This document shows, piece by piece, positions 50,901-61,538 of a DNA stretch of 64,000 nt (its first letter is position 1; every line of letters begins with the position of its first letter). Below the pieces are notes generated by a model. That model did no database searches, was not told the DNA's origin, and was given only the letters and a program-made list of their open reading frames with translations. Position numbers and translations under genes: made by a program. Source of the DNA: Litomosoides sigmodontis (lineage: Eukaryota; Nematoda; Chromadorea; Rhabditida; Onchocercidae); assembly GCA_963070105.1 (NCBI GenBank), contig OY718808.1, positions 5,371,738-5,435,737 of the forward strand, read 5' to 3'.

Positions 50901-53900
50901 GGCAATTAGTCGTATTCCTAAGATAGTAAAATTATCAATAGGTGAAGCTATGTTTTTTCAAATTTTGTGATGTGCGGAGTTTTCGTAATGGTTGCCAGAC
51001 GTTAGTGTCTATCAAGAAATGAGCTTGGTCGTTAAATGCACGGTCGCTGAATACACGAAGGGGACAGAAAATGAAGTTGACCTTTTCAATAAGAAATTTC
51101 ATTATCGGACCACACCCGCTTTATGTTAAATTTCGGAAATAGTTTCTTTTTAACTAATGGTACTAGTAAAATATTGATTTTCTCTAATGAACGATGGGAA
51201 GATGGCATTTCTTAACTTCACATTATGCTACAAACTGCCTTCTCAATTTTCATTTACTTACAGCAGTGTCATTACAGTGTCACATTTCCCTCTATGCGAT
51301 CGTTTTGATTTTTCGATCATTTTGAAGATGACGTGAAGGTGGAAATTCCGTTTAGGCTATTTCTGTCAAATTATTCCGTTGCTTTATTGAGCCTTTCAAT
51401 CTCATTGAATCTCAATTAAATGATACTGACGTGCTTACGGTATAATAAAAATTTTCTGTAAAAGATTGTCACGAATTTATTGCAAATATGTTCTGTGCAA
51501 CGTTAGTACTTCAGTTTTTTAGGTTTTCAAAAATGCTTAGCTTTTAGTTGATACGGTTAAATCTACTGAGTCAGTCTTTATCACGACTGATTATAATTTC
51601 GAGGGAAGATTGGTCTGCAAATTGGTTCAAGTTATTTTCATACATTTAAAACGGATCAGTTCACTATTGGCGAAAGCGGAAATATGATTTCTGGGGTGGT
51701 GACGAATATGAACAGATGGCTTTCAGTTTATAATTAAGTGGTAAGCATCTTAAGTATTGTGCTCCATGTTTAAATTTACTTCCAGTTCTATTTTGAAATT
51801 CCATCGCCAAATCATTATGAATATCTCATGCTAAAATTCTTGTTGTTTAAAAGTGGAAATTATTAAATAAATCATAAATCAGCAGTAGAATACTTAGAAC
51901 GATATATCTAATGATTTTCACTTCAAACAACATTGATTCATTGTTTTCTGTTCTGTTGATATAACTTGAGAAATTATTTGAGAATTTAATTTCATTCAGT
52001 AGTATTTCAGTTAGCAGTGACTAGAAGTATAACTGAAATTAAGCATGAAATATTGAGGGTGGAAAGGATATCAGTGAATGATAATGAAGTATGTATGCCA
52101 CTTTAATTGTTAAACTTGCGGTGAAATTTCCTTCAAGATATGCTCTCCTTCGTTTTGTTCCGATGTTTTACTCAATAATTCCTTTTGTCCAAGTGAAGAG
52201 TGTCTGGCTTACTGTAAAATAAGATTGCCCTTCTGACCTAATGAGAAGGTAGATAAGAGAGAGAACTACTGAATACTGGAAAAGGTTTTCCTACAGGTTT
52301 TGTCAGCAGAAAGAGAAAGGGAGATGGAAGAGGCCATTCATACTTAATTTAGAAATTAATGGTGATAGAGCTTCAGATTCCCATTTCATCTACCGATGTC
52401 AAGTTACGGAAGAAGAAATTATCTAAACAAAAATTTAGAAAGAAATGCATGAATCATTAATAATGCGTTATTCGATGGCATTTTCATCGGGAAAGGTTCT
52501 CTTTACTTCATTGTATTAACTTATTTAAGAGAGTGCATGTTGCAAATATTATTTCCTTTACGAAAAAGAAGGAAAAGCTCTTCAGCGGTGAATCGGAGAG
52601 GTTGAAGAAATGCCTGCGACAGAACTTTTTTTGAAAAATACAAGTAGTTTGTTTCGGGCATTCATGCTTACTCCTAAACCTCTCAATGCTAAGAATTCCA
52701 GCAAAAGCATAAAGAAAGCAATTATATCATAAAACGAAGAAGGAATCGTCGTAATGCTCGCGTTTAAATTATCCGGAGAAATTGTCCTTTGAGATGTAAT
52801 GATCGTTCGTTAGCTATAAAATCTAGCGTTCTCATTTCGTTTCGAACATAGGCAGTCTAATAAGGCGGAGAAGTCCTTTTAAGGACAGATCCTCTTTCCT
52901 CCACCTACAATCATCCTTATTTCTCATGTCTATCAAACTCTCCCCAAACACTACTGACAATATTTCGCATTTCCGAACGCTAACTGACTGCAGAACATGA
53001 ATTAAAATTTTTTTTCAACAGTGAACGAAATGAAGCAATCGCAAGAGAGAGAGGGAAAGAGAGCTAGCATAATTTTGCTAGAAAGCTATAATCTAACAAC
53101 TAGAGAGCCAAGAAAAGGACACATTTGCGCTTATTTGATAAAATTTGTCAGAAATATATGAAATATAATATATGAAAAACGTCAGTGTACTCGTTTGACC
53201 CCATTTGCTCCTCCTCGACGCTGCAGCAACACAGAGAGACTTTCCTATTTTGAAAAGTTGTTGAGGTGTACCGAAAAGGAAAAAGTGTGCGGGGGCTGGG
53301 GGAGGAGGAAAAAATTGTGTGCTTAGATTCTACAGGATGTTCAGGTGAGAGGGTGTTGTAGGAAGAGGGACAGGTGAACATTAGTACAATTCTTTAGGCG
53401 GTGATTCACCTCTTTCCTCATTGACTGCTCATTTTTTCTTCTATTTCTGAACTTCTTGGATGAAAGCGTAGCAAACTAATAGATATTTATGTAAGGAGTG
53501 GCTAGAGGTGCTTGGAATGGAAGGAAGGTAAACAAAGCAGTGACGTCAAGACGGAAAACGAGATTTTTACATTTTTCAAAGAGTTCGTAATTCAGACAGA
53601 GACTTGCCACCGTTTTATGTGAGTGATGCCTGCGTGTGGAAATTGCTAACTTTCTTTGATGAGTCTTGGAAATTTTTCACCAATAAGTAAATGATTTAGT
53701 GCTTTGTTTAACACTCACAAACTTATTTGAAGTGTAACTCATTCGCTGATTAACTTAGTGAAAGATGCTAGCATTATCCAGCAATATTCTCTTAAGATCG
53801 AATTTCATCCCAGACGAAGGGATGGTGAAGTACGTTTTGAGATATAGATAGCCTGACGGAAACTTTCTTTACATTCTCTCATTTTAAGTACATGTTGCGG

Positions 53901-54724
53901 TAACTGTTTGATCTTGCCATTTCTTGCTTGAATTAGGTAGCAAAAGTTTTTCGCGCGTTACTGAGACAAGGTAGAGCCCGAAATGTAGCAGGCAGCTACA
54001 TAGACATTGAAGGGAATTTTTTAAGGGAGCAGTTTATAAGCTTTCTCTTGTCATTGCCTTCGAGAGCAGAGCTGTTATGCGACACAGCCGGCCTGCTAGT
54101 TTAATCCAACGAGCTACAAATAGAGCCTTTCAGGTGGGTGTGGTACAGATTGTGGGAACACTCAGATTTCCGACTTGCAGCTTTTTCGGAAAAACTGGAC
54201 CTCTTTCGTGGTTATCCATTTTTTCACCGCTGCACGAATAATATTTCTCTTTGTATTATATGAATGTTTAGCAGATCATTGCGCTATTGCTCAGGTAAGC
54301 TAGGATTGTGTGATTCTATTCGCAAGTTACTCTAACCGGTTATTCATTTCTTAATTCCAGAATTTTAATTTTTTTTTTCTTAGCTAGCCAAAATGCACCA
54401 ATCTCCGGATAAGTCATTAATGTCGTGCATTCTCCCGCAATTTAATAGAAATTCACAAAACAATCACTTGATGACCGAGCACAGGGGTTAAGTGGCTGAA
54501 GAAGAAGTGAAGAGTGGACGCCTGTTCTTATTACTCTTTTAAGTGATGTGGAAATGAAGGTGGAAAGTTTGGTGGACTGTCAAGAAGTTTTGGTGCTCTG
54601 TGCAAAAGCTACGAGCCGGATGTGGACATTGAGAATATAGTGAAATTGAGAGGAAAATTTATTTGACGTAGATGGCATGCGAAGACTCCTTAAATGATAT
54701 TATTGCAGCTTCACTGCATGATTA
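47969..54724. other. Long gene-poor intergenic region
   Basis: About 6.7 kb of AT-rich sequence in which no ORF above about 80 codons and no joinable exon series was found. A GC-richer patch at about 53180-53380 is open on the minus strand but resembles nothing. It should include the upstream control region of the hormone gene at 54725; I cannot point to specific promoter elements. Small unrecognised exons or non-coding RNA genes could be hidden here. Confidence 0.5.
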
Positions 54725-56016
54725 ATGCAGAAAACGGAACTGGCTTCAACCTCAGGTTCGATCCCGGTACCAGTAATACCTATAAGAGTGGATGCTCACT
54801 GCTTAATTTCCTCAATCGTATTTCCATTCACACTGCAACGATACCTGCTGATAGCACTGCTGTTGATGTTCACATCATTTCCCGCATATTCTGCTGTTAT
54901 TAAATCCGGATGCCGGAAACACGGTTTGTTTAAACGCTTTAAATCTTCACAGAAGGAAGAATTTTTTTTTGAAAATTCCTTTTCCAACAAACAGGTCCAG
55001 TGATTGCAACTATGGAATTGAAAAAAGTTTGCAAAAAGGTTTATTTTGTCCAGTAACTTTCTACAGTAGACCCTTCATTTAGTTATTTTTTTTCTCGCTC
55101 TGTCTTTTCCTTCCGTTAATGCTAAAAGCAATCATTTGAATTTCACTCCTGAACCGTTTAGGCACACAGTACGTTATCGACGAACCTGGATGTGATTTAG
55201 TGGCTGTAAATGTGAATATGTGTTCCGGTTATTGCATGTCTTTTTCATTTGTTAATCCAGAAGAAAATTCAATTACGGTGCACGGAAGATGTTGCAGGAT
55301 GGTCGATAACGAATGGGTTCGTTTCGCATCTATTCAACATGAAAGCACATGCGCAAGTATTTCATGATGTTTTACTCAATCAAAACTATCTCAGATCGAA
55401 TCTAGAATTAGAGGATACTAGCGTAGGTATTTTCGAACTCATATGCCGTGAATTTCAAGCAACCTGTGTGAATGTTATTCTGTCTCTCATCTCAATCAAT
55501 ACTACCTAAATATGAAACACAATAAGTTAATAGTTAGGAGGAGAAGTGGTGAGATGATATCATGAATACGCTAGATGATATTAATAATAGGGGAAGTTGA
55601 AAAATACTTTTTAATTTTTGCTAGTGTTTTGTCTTTTTTAATTACATGCATTAAGTTCATTCTTATAAAGCGGACAATTGCACAGAGGATTAGTGTGATA
55701 ATCTCGATATTGCTGAGAAATAATGAAATCGAATATAAATTTACTTCTTGTAAAACTGTTCGTGAAATTGTCTGAGTGTTTCTTAGCCAAGCCAAAAAGG
55801 TTGTGGTCGTGAGGAGCTCAGCTTGTATCAATCAGCATGAGATAATACAATAGCTTTTTTCTTCTTTTCACATGTCTGACTGGCATGAACGCTTCATGAA
55901 CGCTGGAATGCAATCAACTGTTGCTTCAGGTAAAAGCAAAGGTAGCATGTGAGGGTGGTGATCGAGTCATGAGAATTCCTAGCGCAACTGAGTGCAGATG
56001 TTTCGATTGCGCCTGA
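54725..56016 (+). CDS. flr-2: Glycoprotein hormone alpha subunit (GPA2/thyrostimulin-like, FLR-2)
   Basis: A secreted cystine-knot hormone subunit; in animals GPA2 pairs with GPB5 and signals through an LGR-type receptor (family knowledge). Exons 54725-54923, 55162-55316 and 55930-56016 total 441 nt, or 146 residues. A hydrophobic leader (RYLLIALLLMFTSFPAYS) precedes the mature part. The mature part has ten cysteines in alpha-subunit order: SGCRKH, PGC, NMCSGYC, GRCC, VAC, and a final TECRCFDCA (CxCxxC) before stop. The donor of exon 2 (GAATGG/gttcgt) was chosen because it puts exon 3 in phase and completes the cysteine pattern; reading on would lose the last four cysteines. The leader begins about 37 residues after the first methionine, so the true start may lie in an upstream exon. 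No N-x-S/T glycosylation site is visible in the mature part, unlike vertebrate GPA2. Confidence 0.9.
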
Positions 56017-58012
56017 TGGGAAAGTTCGTGAAAAACAGAAGGAATGAGGAATTTATTTCATACAGCCGCTTTTCACTAATTTGTTGGATTCCCTGTTGCA
56101 GCTATTCTGCCTACAGAATGATGTTTCTCATGAAATTGAAGAGAAGTTGAGGTTTCGGAGAGGAAATCAAATATGATAATTTGTTTGAATTATCCATGAT
56201 CTGTGATCCCAGCGTTTTGAAATCTGCTGTTTAACGTATTTTAGCTTGCTAAGCCTTTTAATGGAAGCGATGAAATTGAAATGCTATGCATCTATTGAAA
56301 ATAATGAACTTAATAGAACCTAAGTAATACGGTAGATACTGGAACTTGAGCATATTGTCCTATAAGGAATTTAGTGTTGTTCATACAGCCATTGCTGTGC
56401 TACCATTATTTTTGGTGGAAAATGGAATAGTAGATGCTTATCACTACAAGAGCTCACTTTTTGAAATGAAGAGGAGGAATACAGGTAAATCCGATAGACA
56501 TTTAAGGCACGGCATTTTCATCGGTTCACTTTGACAAGAAGTGCAGTTGTCGGGAAAAGTACTCGTCACTTGTAATTCTTCGCTTAATTGTTTGTATTTT
56601 TTGCTAGACATCAAAAAATGTTAAATAATTTTTTTGTTGAATTTTTAAAATGCATATAGCAAATGTCAGATAAGGTCAGCAAAATTGCGCTCCGTCTAAT
56701 TTTAGTTTCAAACTTTCTCATCCATTTCAATGGCGACGATTTCACTGCAAATACACTACTAGCACTTCTAACCAGTTTCGACTTGAAAATAAAAATTCCT
56801 GTTACCGAGCACCTTACACTTGTCTGACTCATGCCTAGGATGATTTACGACATTATTGAATTATTTATTATGAGCTACAAACTACCACTTTCAATTCGCA
56901 ATGAAATTAGTATCGCAGTGCAGTTTGAAACTCGTCTTAAAGTTTGATAGCGTTTAGAAAATTGTTGTATTACTGAAAAGAGTTACTTTCAAATTTTTAA
57001 AACTTTGACAACTTTTATTTTAAACAACTTTTTTCCAGAAATTTACTCCAAATTACATTTTGTTTTGGAAAAATTAAAAAACAGAGGTGGCACATTGTAA
57101 GCGTCAAATAAGCGACTGCTAACTACCACTAACATATGAAGACCTCTCTCGTCACTTTGCCGATGTTTTAAATTCATTAATTTCAGTTAGTTATTTTATT
57201 CAATTAACCCATAAATTTCTGCAAATGTAGGAAATTCTAGCAGTGTCCAATCATCACTGCTTCATGTAGGAGTTAGCTAATCAAAGCTTATTCATTGAGC
57301 ACAGTGTTTTCTGTCGGAATAAATGAAGGACTTCAAAGGCAGAAACGAGACAAATAAAGAGAATACTTTGCAGTATGCTTACTTTTTTCATGCATTTTTT
57401 CAATGCTTTTGCCCACGGATATTTATGAATTTGAACGAACTGCAAATTTTTATGCTAAACTCTTGCAGTTAGTATATGCCAGATGTAGGTTACGTCTTTC
57501 TTTGTATTAGACTAATCTGTATATTCACTTTGATTACATCTAGAAATATCTAAACCTTAAATCAGATTTAATCGTTCATTAAAGACGTCGAGCTTCTCAT
57601 CAGAATAATTTAAAGCGGAGAGTATGCAACTTCAATTTTTTATAATAATCAACTGAAGGTAATGAAAAGAAAGTTACTTTGAAATATTGCTTGTGTCTTA
57701 CATGTGATTTAATTCCGTCGTCCAAAGTGTAGGTAAAGGGAGTGGTGGACATTTCCATCCCATCTAACATGAATCGTTTTCACTGTCAAGCACTCATCTT
57801 GCGCAACGAACATCCACATAAGGCATTAGCTTATCAATTTAAAAATGAAATTTGATAGAAGTGATTGAAGTGAAGAGGAAATATGTAGGCAGTGAAATGA
57901 TCCACAAAGAGAACCAACCACTTTATTTTTAAATGTTTGCTAGTTTTAAGGAAGCAAATGCAAAATCAATGATTTCCTGACATATGCGATCCAACGGATC
58001 ATTGGTATTCAG
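56017..58012. other. Intergenic region
   Basis: AT-rich with no well-supported gene. A minus-strand ORF of 73 codons at 56832-56611 follows an acceptor-like tcctag and is rich in basic residues (WMRKFETKIRRS). It has no partner exon and is left unassigned. Confidence 0.45.
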
Positions 58013-58345
58013 TTAAATTTCCATAAATTTCAGTTGTAAAAGGCGTAAAATAAGAAGGCATGTACCTTCTTCCTACGAACAATCACTTTTCCTTAAAAAG
58101 AAGTAGCATTCTCTTACGTTATCCTGGCTTCTTCCTCTTCTTCTCGCATTACTGAATTGTTTCCATGGCACCAAGCGGCTTACCTCATAAATTAATTCAC
58201 TTAGACCACACACGACATTATAAGCACTCCTACTTTTTAGAATGCAATTTGATTGAATGACGCGGAGAGCGTCGTTTTGTGCAATAAATAATTCCCGTAT
58301 GAGGACCACATAATGATAATAAGTAATCGGCCACACGACATTCCA
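58013..58345 (-). CDS. Possible 3' exons of an unrecognised gene
   Basis: A minus-strand exon from 58345 (after ttcttaag) to 58118 is open for 76 codons: WNVVWPITYYHYVVLIREL, SNCILKSRSAYNVVCGLSEL, then VPWKQFSNARRRGRSQDN. It ends at a GT donor. After a very short intron (45 bp) the second exon, 58072-58013, reads EEGTCLLILRLLQLKFMEI and stops in phase. No family is recognised. The short intron and lack of an upstream exon make this a weak model. It would lie just downstream of the minus-strand gene at 58518-59462. Confidence 0.33.
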
Positions 58346-58517
58346 CTTAAGAACTACTCAGATAATGTGTCCTTTAAAAGTATCGGTACATAAGAAGTAA
58401 TTAAGTTTATTTTATTTTCCCATCGCTATGGGGTTAAACGACACTCACAGCACGATTATTTCGTGATTGGAATTAATTTGACCAATGCATTATGATCTGA
58501 CACTGCGTACTACGTTT

Positions 58518-59462
58518 TTAAAAATGATAAACAGTCTCTTTATCATCTTTATCACCATTCTTTAATTCTTTCTGCAATTTACAGTTAATGTCAATTGGCA
58601 ACGGTGACAGCGCTCCCAAGCGCTGTTGGCACTGCGCCCGTATTTCAGCTTTTATCAACAATGCATTGTATGGATGAATCTAAAATCGTTGTAGAAAATA
58701 GCAGAACGATGGAATCCATGAGATTTCATTGTTTACCCAGAAATTTCATAAATTTTTTTCAAAAAAAGAGCGAGAATTCAACAACATACATGAAACTGTG
58801 ACATTCGAAGGCTTCCAGCCTGTGTGTGTAACTTTTGAATGCTTAAAGAGGAATAATTTGAAGTACACTTTACTAAATTATCATAAAATCGACTTTCAAC
58901 CATATTTCGAAAATGTTTGCGAAGTCGATCCTGACGTGATATTAGTACTGCATTTAAGTGACCCAAGCTAACGTACTTATTTGCTTCCTAAAATTATTCC
59001 AGTCATTCAAACTTTAGTTTTAAGTGAAATAAAACTTAAATGAATAAAGAAGCATTTCCCAAAGGAAATTAACTCAAATACATAATTCAACATAACATAA
59101 AAAGCTCTGCACTGTATTCTCAGATTTTTTAAATCATGACTTACTTGAAAATTTGTTATCTGATAAAATTAAATACCTTAGCAATGAAAAATTTAGCTTC
59201 AATAGTGAATTCTGGTGCTGATTTGGAGCGCTTCAAACGACCATTTGTTTCAAATTTTTTGTGCGTAAATTTTCCACAGAACTAAAATTAAATTTTCATA
59301 TGCTCCTTCAAATGCAAATGTTTGTAACAATTTCTGCAGGCAAAACTTATACAGATAACAATTTACCGTGGTAGCATTTTCCACTGAAATACTTTCAATA
59401 CTGCTGGATTCAGAATCTCTTCTGCAAGCTGTGAACGCTTCAACCTTTCTTATTTGTTCCAT
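58518..59462 (-). CDS. Unrecognised 133-residue protein, four phase-0 exons
   Basis: Minus-strand exons 59462-59367, 59230-59177, 58987-58790 and 58571-58518 are all bounded by consensus GT/AG and are all multiples of three (32, 18, 66 and 18 codons including stop). The start MEQIRKVEAFTACRRDSES lies 3 nt after tttcgtag, a likely trans-splice acceptor. Then come APEFTIEAKFFIAKEANKY, a basic amphipathic stretch (SRQDRLRKHFRNMVESRFYD), a polar segment and the C-terminus KELKNGDKDDKETVYHF. No signal peptide, membrane helix or known domain is visible. I do not recognise the family; it may be nematode-restricted. A competing plus-strand ORF at 58729-58971 overlaps exon 3 but has no consistent partner exon. 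Confidence 0.72.
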
Positions 59463-60161
59463 ATCCTACGAAAGGATCTTATAGTGTTGGAATTTCTTGC
59501 TTCATTCCGCAATTTTGACTTCTAATTGACCACTAGACGCAAAATCCAATACTATTGAGGATTTTGAAAGTGGTTAAGTAAGAAATAAAATTTAAACAAA
59601 AATTCACAAATTCTTAGCTGACGTCTTTACCTGTTCTGCTCATATTAAATAGTTGTAGCATTCAAGATCAATTATGGTGGATTTACGCTATTACACTACT
59701 TGTACTTACATTACTCAAGACTTCAGACTCATGAAACTCTAAACGCCGTCAGGAGTTTTATAGATCGCATGAAAAATATGCCTAATTCCGTAAACTCTAA
59801 TGTAATTCTAATTTTCTCATAAAGTTTAAGTGGATTGCTCGCTGAAATGATTTGAGTGAAATGATATATAAAACGAACTAGAATTTTCGCAGACAACTGA
59901 GTTTTTTGATCCGAAATATCAGAATCTGTTAATGTGTAATCTGGGAAGCTCTATAAAGTGATAAGTTCGAAATTGAAATTTAAACATGTTGAATCAACAA
60001 TTGCCGAACATCTACAATTTGAACTTTCAAGCTGAATGTTTTGTTGAAGCCATGGATAAACTGAATAAAAAATTTTTTTAAACGTTTATAAGAAGAATTT
60101 TAAGAGTTTGGAGCGAAAGTACGGCAAGAACCTAGCTGACGCTCAGGCTTAGAATGTTTGA

Positions 60162-60455
60162 AAAATTCATCAACTGATCCGTTATCGCTATTTAACGCCA
60201 AAGTTCAAACCAGTGGCACTTTTCGACAACAGTAGAAAGAAACAAGGAATTGAAGTGTATAAATTGACCTCGGACGAAAGAGAAGCAATGGTAGCTTTAG
60301 AAAATTCCTCCACACGATTTACTTTCGCTGCTCGAACCAAGTCGAAAATACTTGATGTGGAAGTCTTCGAATCAAGTACTTTCAGTGGACGCTCAACTGG
60401 CCATTCTATTGAAGGCCTAAAGTTACCATTTTATGCCGATGGCATACAACGTTTT
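60162..60455 (+). pseudogene. Open frame of unknown family, possibly a broken gene or exon
   Basis: The frame is open for 98 codons and protein-like: IHQLIRYRYLTPKFKPVALF, KKQGIEVYKLTSDEREAMVA, TRFTFAARTKSKILDVEVF, LKLPFYADGIQRF, ending at a gtaagt donor. No acceptor or ATG explains its beginning. Upstream the same frame continues protein-like (FKSLERKYGKNLADAQA, about 60095-60149) but through two stops, TAG at 60150 and TGA at 60159. That suggests a decayed gene, or exons whose joins I failed to see. Confidence 0.35.
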
Positions 60456-60462
60456 GTAAGTG

Positions 60463-61105
60463 ACAGCCCTTTTTTAATGAAATAAAAAAGAAGTTAAAAG
60501 CAAACATACTTGGAAAATTGTAATCAACAAATGCAATACCAACTTACTGTTTGCAACCATTAAGCGAGGCCTCGTACCTAAAAAAGATCTTGTCGTTACT
60601 AAAAGAAAATTTTACGTGGCATTATATGGAAAATGCTTCTTAGTGCTACTTATTTGAAAGTGAAAAAGCTTTCAATTCATCAATGTCACTTTCGCCTAAA
60701 AGTTCTAAGGTGACCTCACCTCAAATAATGGCAACATTTCTTTCAAGCAATTTTTAAATGCTATAATGTAATTTTACAAGAGGAAAAAGATTAGCATTAT
60801 CCACACTACCACTCACTATTTTAATCACAAATTTATTTATTAGAAAAGAAGTAAGGGATGAACTAACAAGAAGACTTTTGCAGCCCACAAACGAGCTTTT
60901 GCACCTTTAATTCGCAGTTCTGTCTGAAAATTCACATAAATTCAAATGTAATGTTGAGGATAAAAGGCTTAAATGTTATTTATAATAAAATCAATAACCA
61001 CGATATGTTTTTGTATGTAACAGCCTTTTTTTAATGAAATAAAAAAGAAGTTAACACACTACCCACTATTTCAATTATAAATTTATTAATTTATTAGAAA
61101 AGAAC
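60463..61105. repeat. Diverged duplicated AT-rich segments
   Basis: The string around 60466-60498 (cag-CC-T run, aatgaaataaaaaagaagttaa) recurs at about 61021-61053. The stretch around 60803-60850 (cactacc..actatttt..aatttattta..ttagaaaagaa) recurs, diverged, at about 61055-61105. One copy lies in an intron of the PH-domain gene, the other beyond its 3' end. Confidence 0.65.
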
Positions 61106-61538
61106 TTGGCGAGCATTCCAAAAAGTTTTCGAAATGGCAAATTAAGAATGAAACTTGCCCGTTTTCGCGTATGATCATAAATTTTAATGCAGCAGACATC
61201 TTTATTCATTCGAGCTTGAATGTGCTGTGCTGCATCCAAGTGAATCACTCTTCCCACAAAAGGACGCCTATTATGAGACATACGCAAAAATATAACTTAA
61301 TAAACTTTTGCACTGTGAGGACCGTCTTCTCTACAGATACTACAAAAACACGAGTTTAGATAAACTGCAAAAACTGAAATCACCCAGCTCCGATATCCTT
61401 TAGGAAGTATTTGTAGATAATCAAGTGCCCGCTGGGATTCAAAATAACAGCACGCTTCCTCCAGCGCCATCCAAACGGTGTAAGAGATCTTTTCTCGATA
61501 TGCCCGTAAAGTGCAGACGGTAATGAGGAAAGTGCTTC
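60840..61538 (-). CDS. PH-domain protein, C-terminal part (5' exons not resolved)
   Basis: Minus-strand exons 61538-61384, 61267-61155 and 60919-60840 join through matching phases (0, 2, 1) into 115 codons and a TAA. The sequence has pleckstrin-homology character: a first strand and basic loop GHIEKRSLTPFGWRWRKRAV, then ILNPSGHLIIYKYF, a VGRVIHLD strand, CCIKIYDHTRKRA, and a final helix with the usual tryptophan (LRIKGAKARLWAAKVFLL). PH domains bind phosphoinositides or proteins at membranes. The second acceptor was set at the inner AG of cagacag because only that keeps the frame. A possible upstream exon at about 62552-62430 ends in the right phase but shows no domain. The parent protein is not identified. 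Confidence 0.6.

Noticed and set aside
54745..54775. tRNA B-box-like string (ggttcgatcccgg)
   Set aside because: No A box, cloverleaf or acceptor stem around it, and it lies inside the first exon of the hormone gene.
58729..58971. Plus-strand ORF (FEGFQPVCVTFECLKRNNL...)
   Set aside because: It overlaps exon 3 of a minus-strand model whose four exons all join in phase; no consistent upstream plus-strand exon was found.
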